Assembly (NCBI GenBank): GCA_001797815.1
Contig: MGQK01000041.1
Location: forward strand, 18,609 to 23,827
DNA: 5,219 bases
Origin: Deltaproteobacteria bacterium RBG_13_61_14
GTDB taxonomy: Bacteria > RBG-13-61-14
Reading direction: 5' to 3'
Shown here: positions 5,212 to 5,219 of the stretch, in pieces
Layout of the letters: each line of letters begins with the position of its first letter
Position numbering within the stretch: position 1 is the first letter of the stretch
Translations under genes and position numbers: made by a program
The notes under the pieces: model-generated
The model's database searches: none
The model's input: the letters and a program-made list of their open reading frames with translations, nothing else
What the model was told of the DNA's origin: nothing

Positions 5212-5219
5212 GAGGGTGA

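Noticed and set aside
5134-5219. Possible next gene starting with an ATG that overlaps the phosphodiesterase stop (ATGA)
   Set aside because: The frame stays open to the edge, but it passes straight through a GC-rich palindrome, has no ribosome site and gives a low-complexity product; more sequence would be needed to support it.
1-5219. CRISPR array, tRNA, rRNA, riboswitch, insertion sequence with transposase, toxin-antitoxin or defence system
   Set aside because: No regularly spaced repeats, cloverleaf-like sequence, transposase frame or recognisable defence gene was found on either strand.

Overview
The window looks like bacterial chromosomal DNA from a Gram-negative (lipid A-making), GC-rich organism with GC estimated by eye at about 60-65%. 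The evidence is a full-length lpxB, a lipobox lipoprotein and a DUF4124-type envelope protein. The gene mix and the style of the LpxB sequence would suit a Desulfobacterota / former Deltaproteobacteria lineage, but that is an inference and not proven by the sequence. No phage, plasmid, CRISPR, tRNA or rRNA feature was seen, and codon use is even across the genes.

Layout. Bases 1-1226 (minus strand) hold the first 408 codons of an OPT-family oligopeptide/metal-chelate transporter that runs off the left edge. Bases 1227-1448 are intergenic: a good sigma70-like promoter for the transporter, then a roughly 150-bp element made of nested inverted repeats. Bases 1449-2096 (minus) encode a 215-residue membrane protein with a signal peptide, a DUF4124-like segment and two C-terminal membrane spans. 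The 83-bp divergent region 2097-2179 carries two back-to-back promoters whose -35 boxes overlap. To the right, on the plus strand, are a small lipoprotein gene (2180-2581), lpxB (2588-3748, 6 bp later) and, after a 63-bp gap holding an extended -10 box and a 28-bp perfect palindrome, a COG3379-type alkaline-phosphatase-superfamily phosphodiesterase (3812-5137). The final 82 bases hold another GC-rich palindrome and no convincing gene.

How it fits together. The lipoprotein and lpxB form a tight two-gene unit. LpxB makes the lipid A disaccharide at the inner membrane; the lipoprotein and the DUF4124 protein are envelope proteins of unknown role, so the middle of the window is an envelope cluster. 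The phosphodiesterase may be read through from lpxB or have its own promoter; its substrate is not evident.

The most interesting signals are non-coding. Two genes without a Shine-Dalgarno sequence (the transporter and the lipoprotein) have a -10 box ending 6-7 nt before the ATG, which predicts leaderless mRNAs. Two intergenic gaps carry repeats sharing the core GTAGGGGCGCG, with arms that vary in a way that keeps base pairing. No clearly undescribed multi-gene system is visible.
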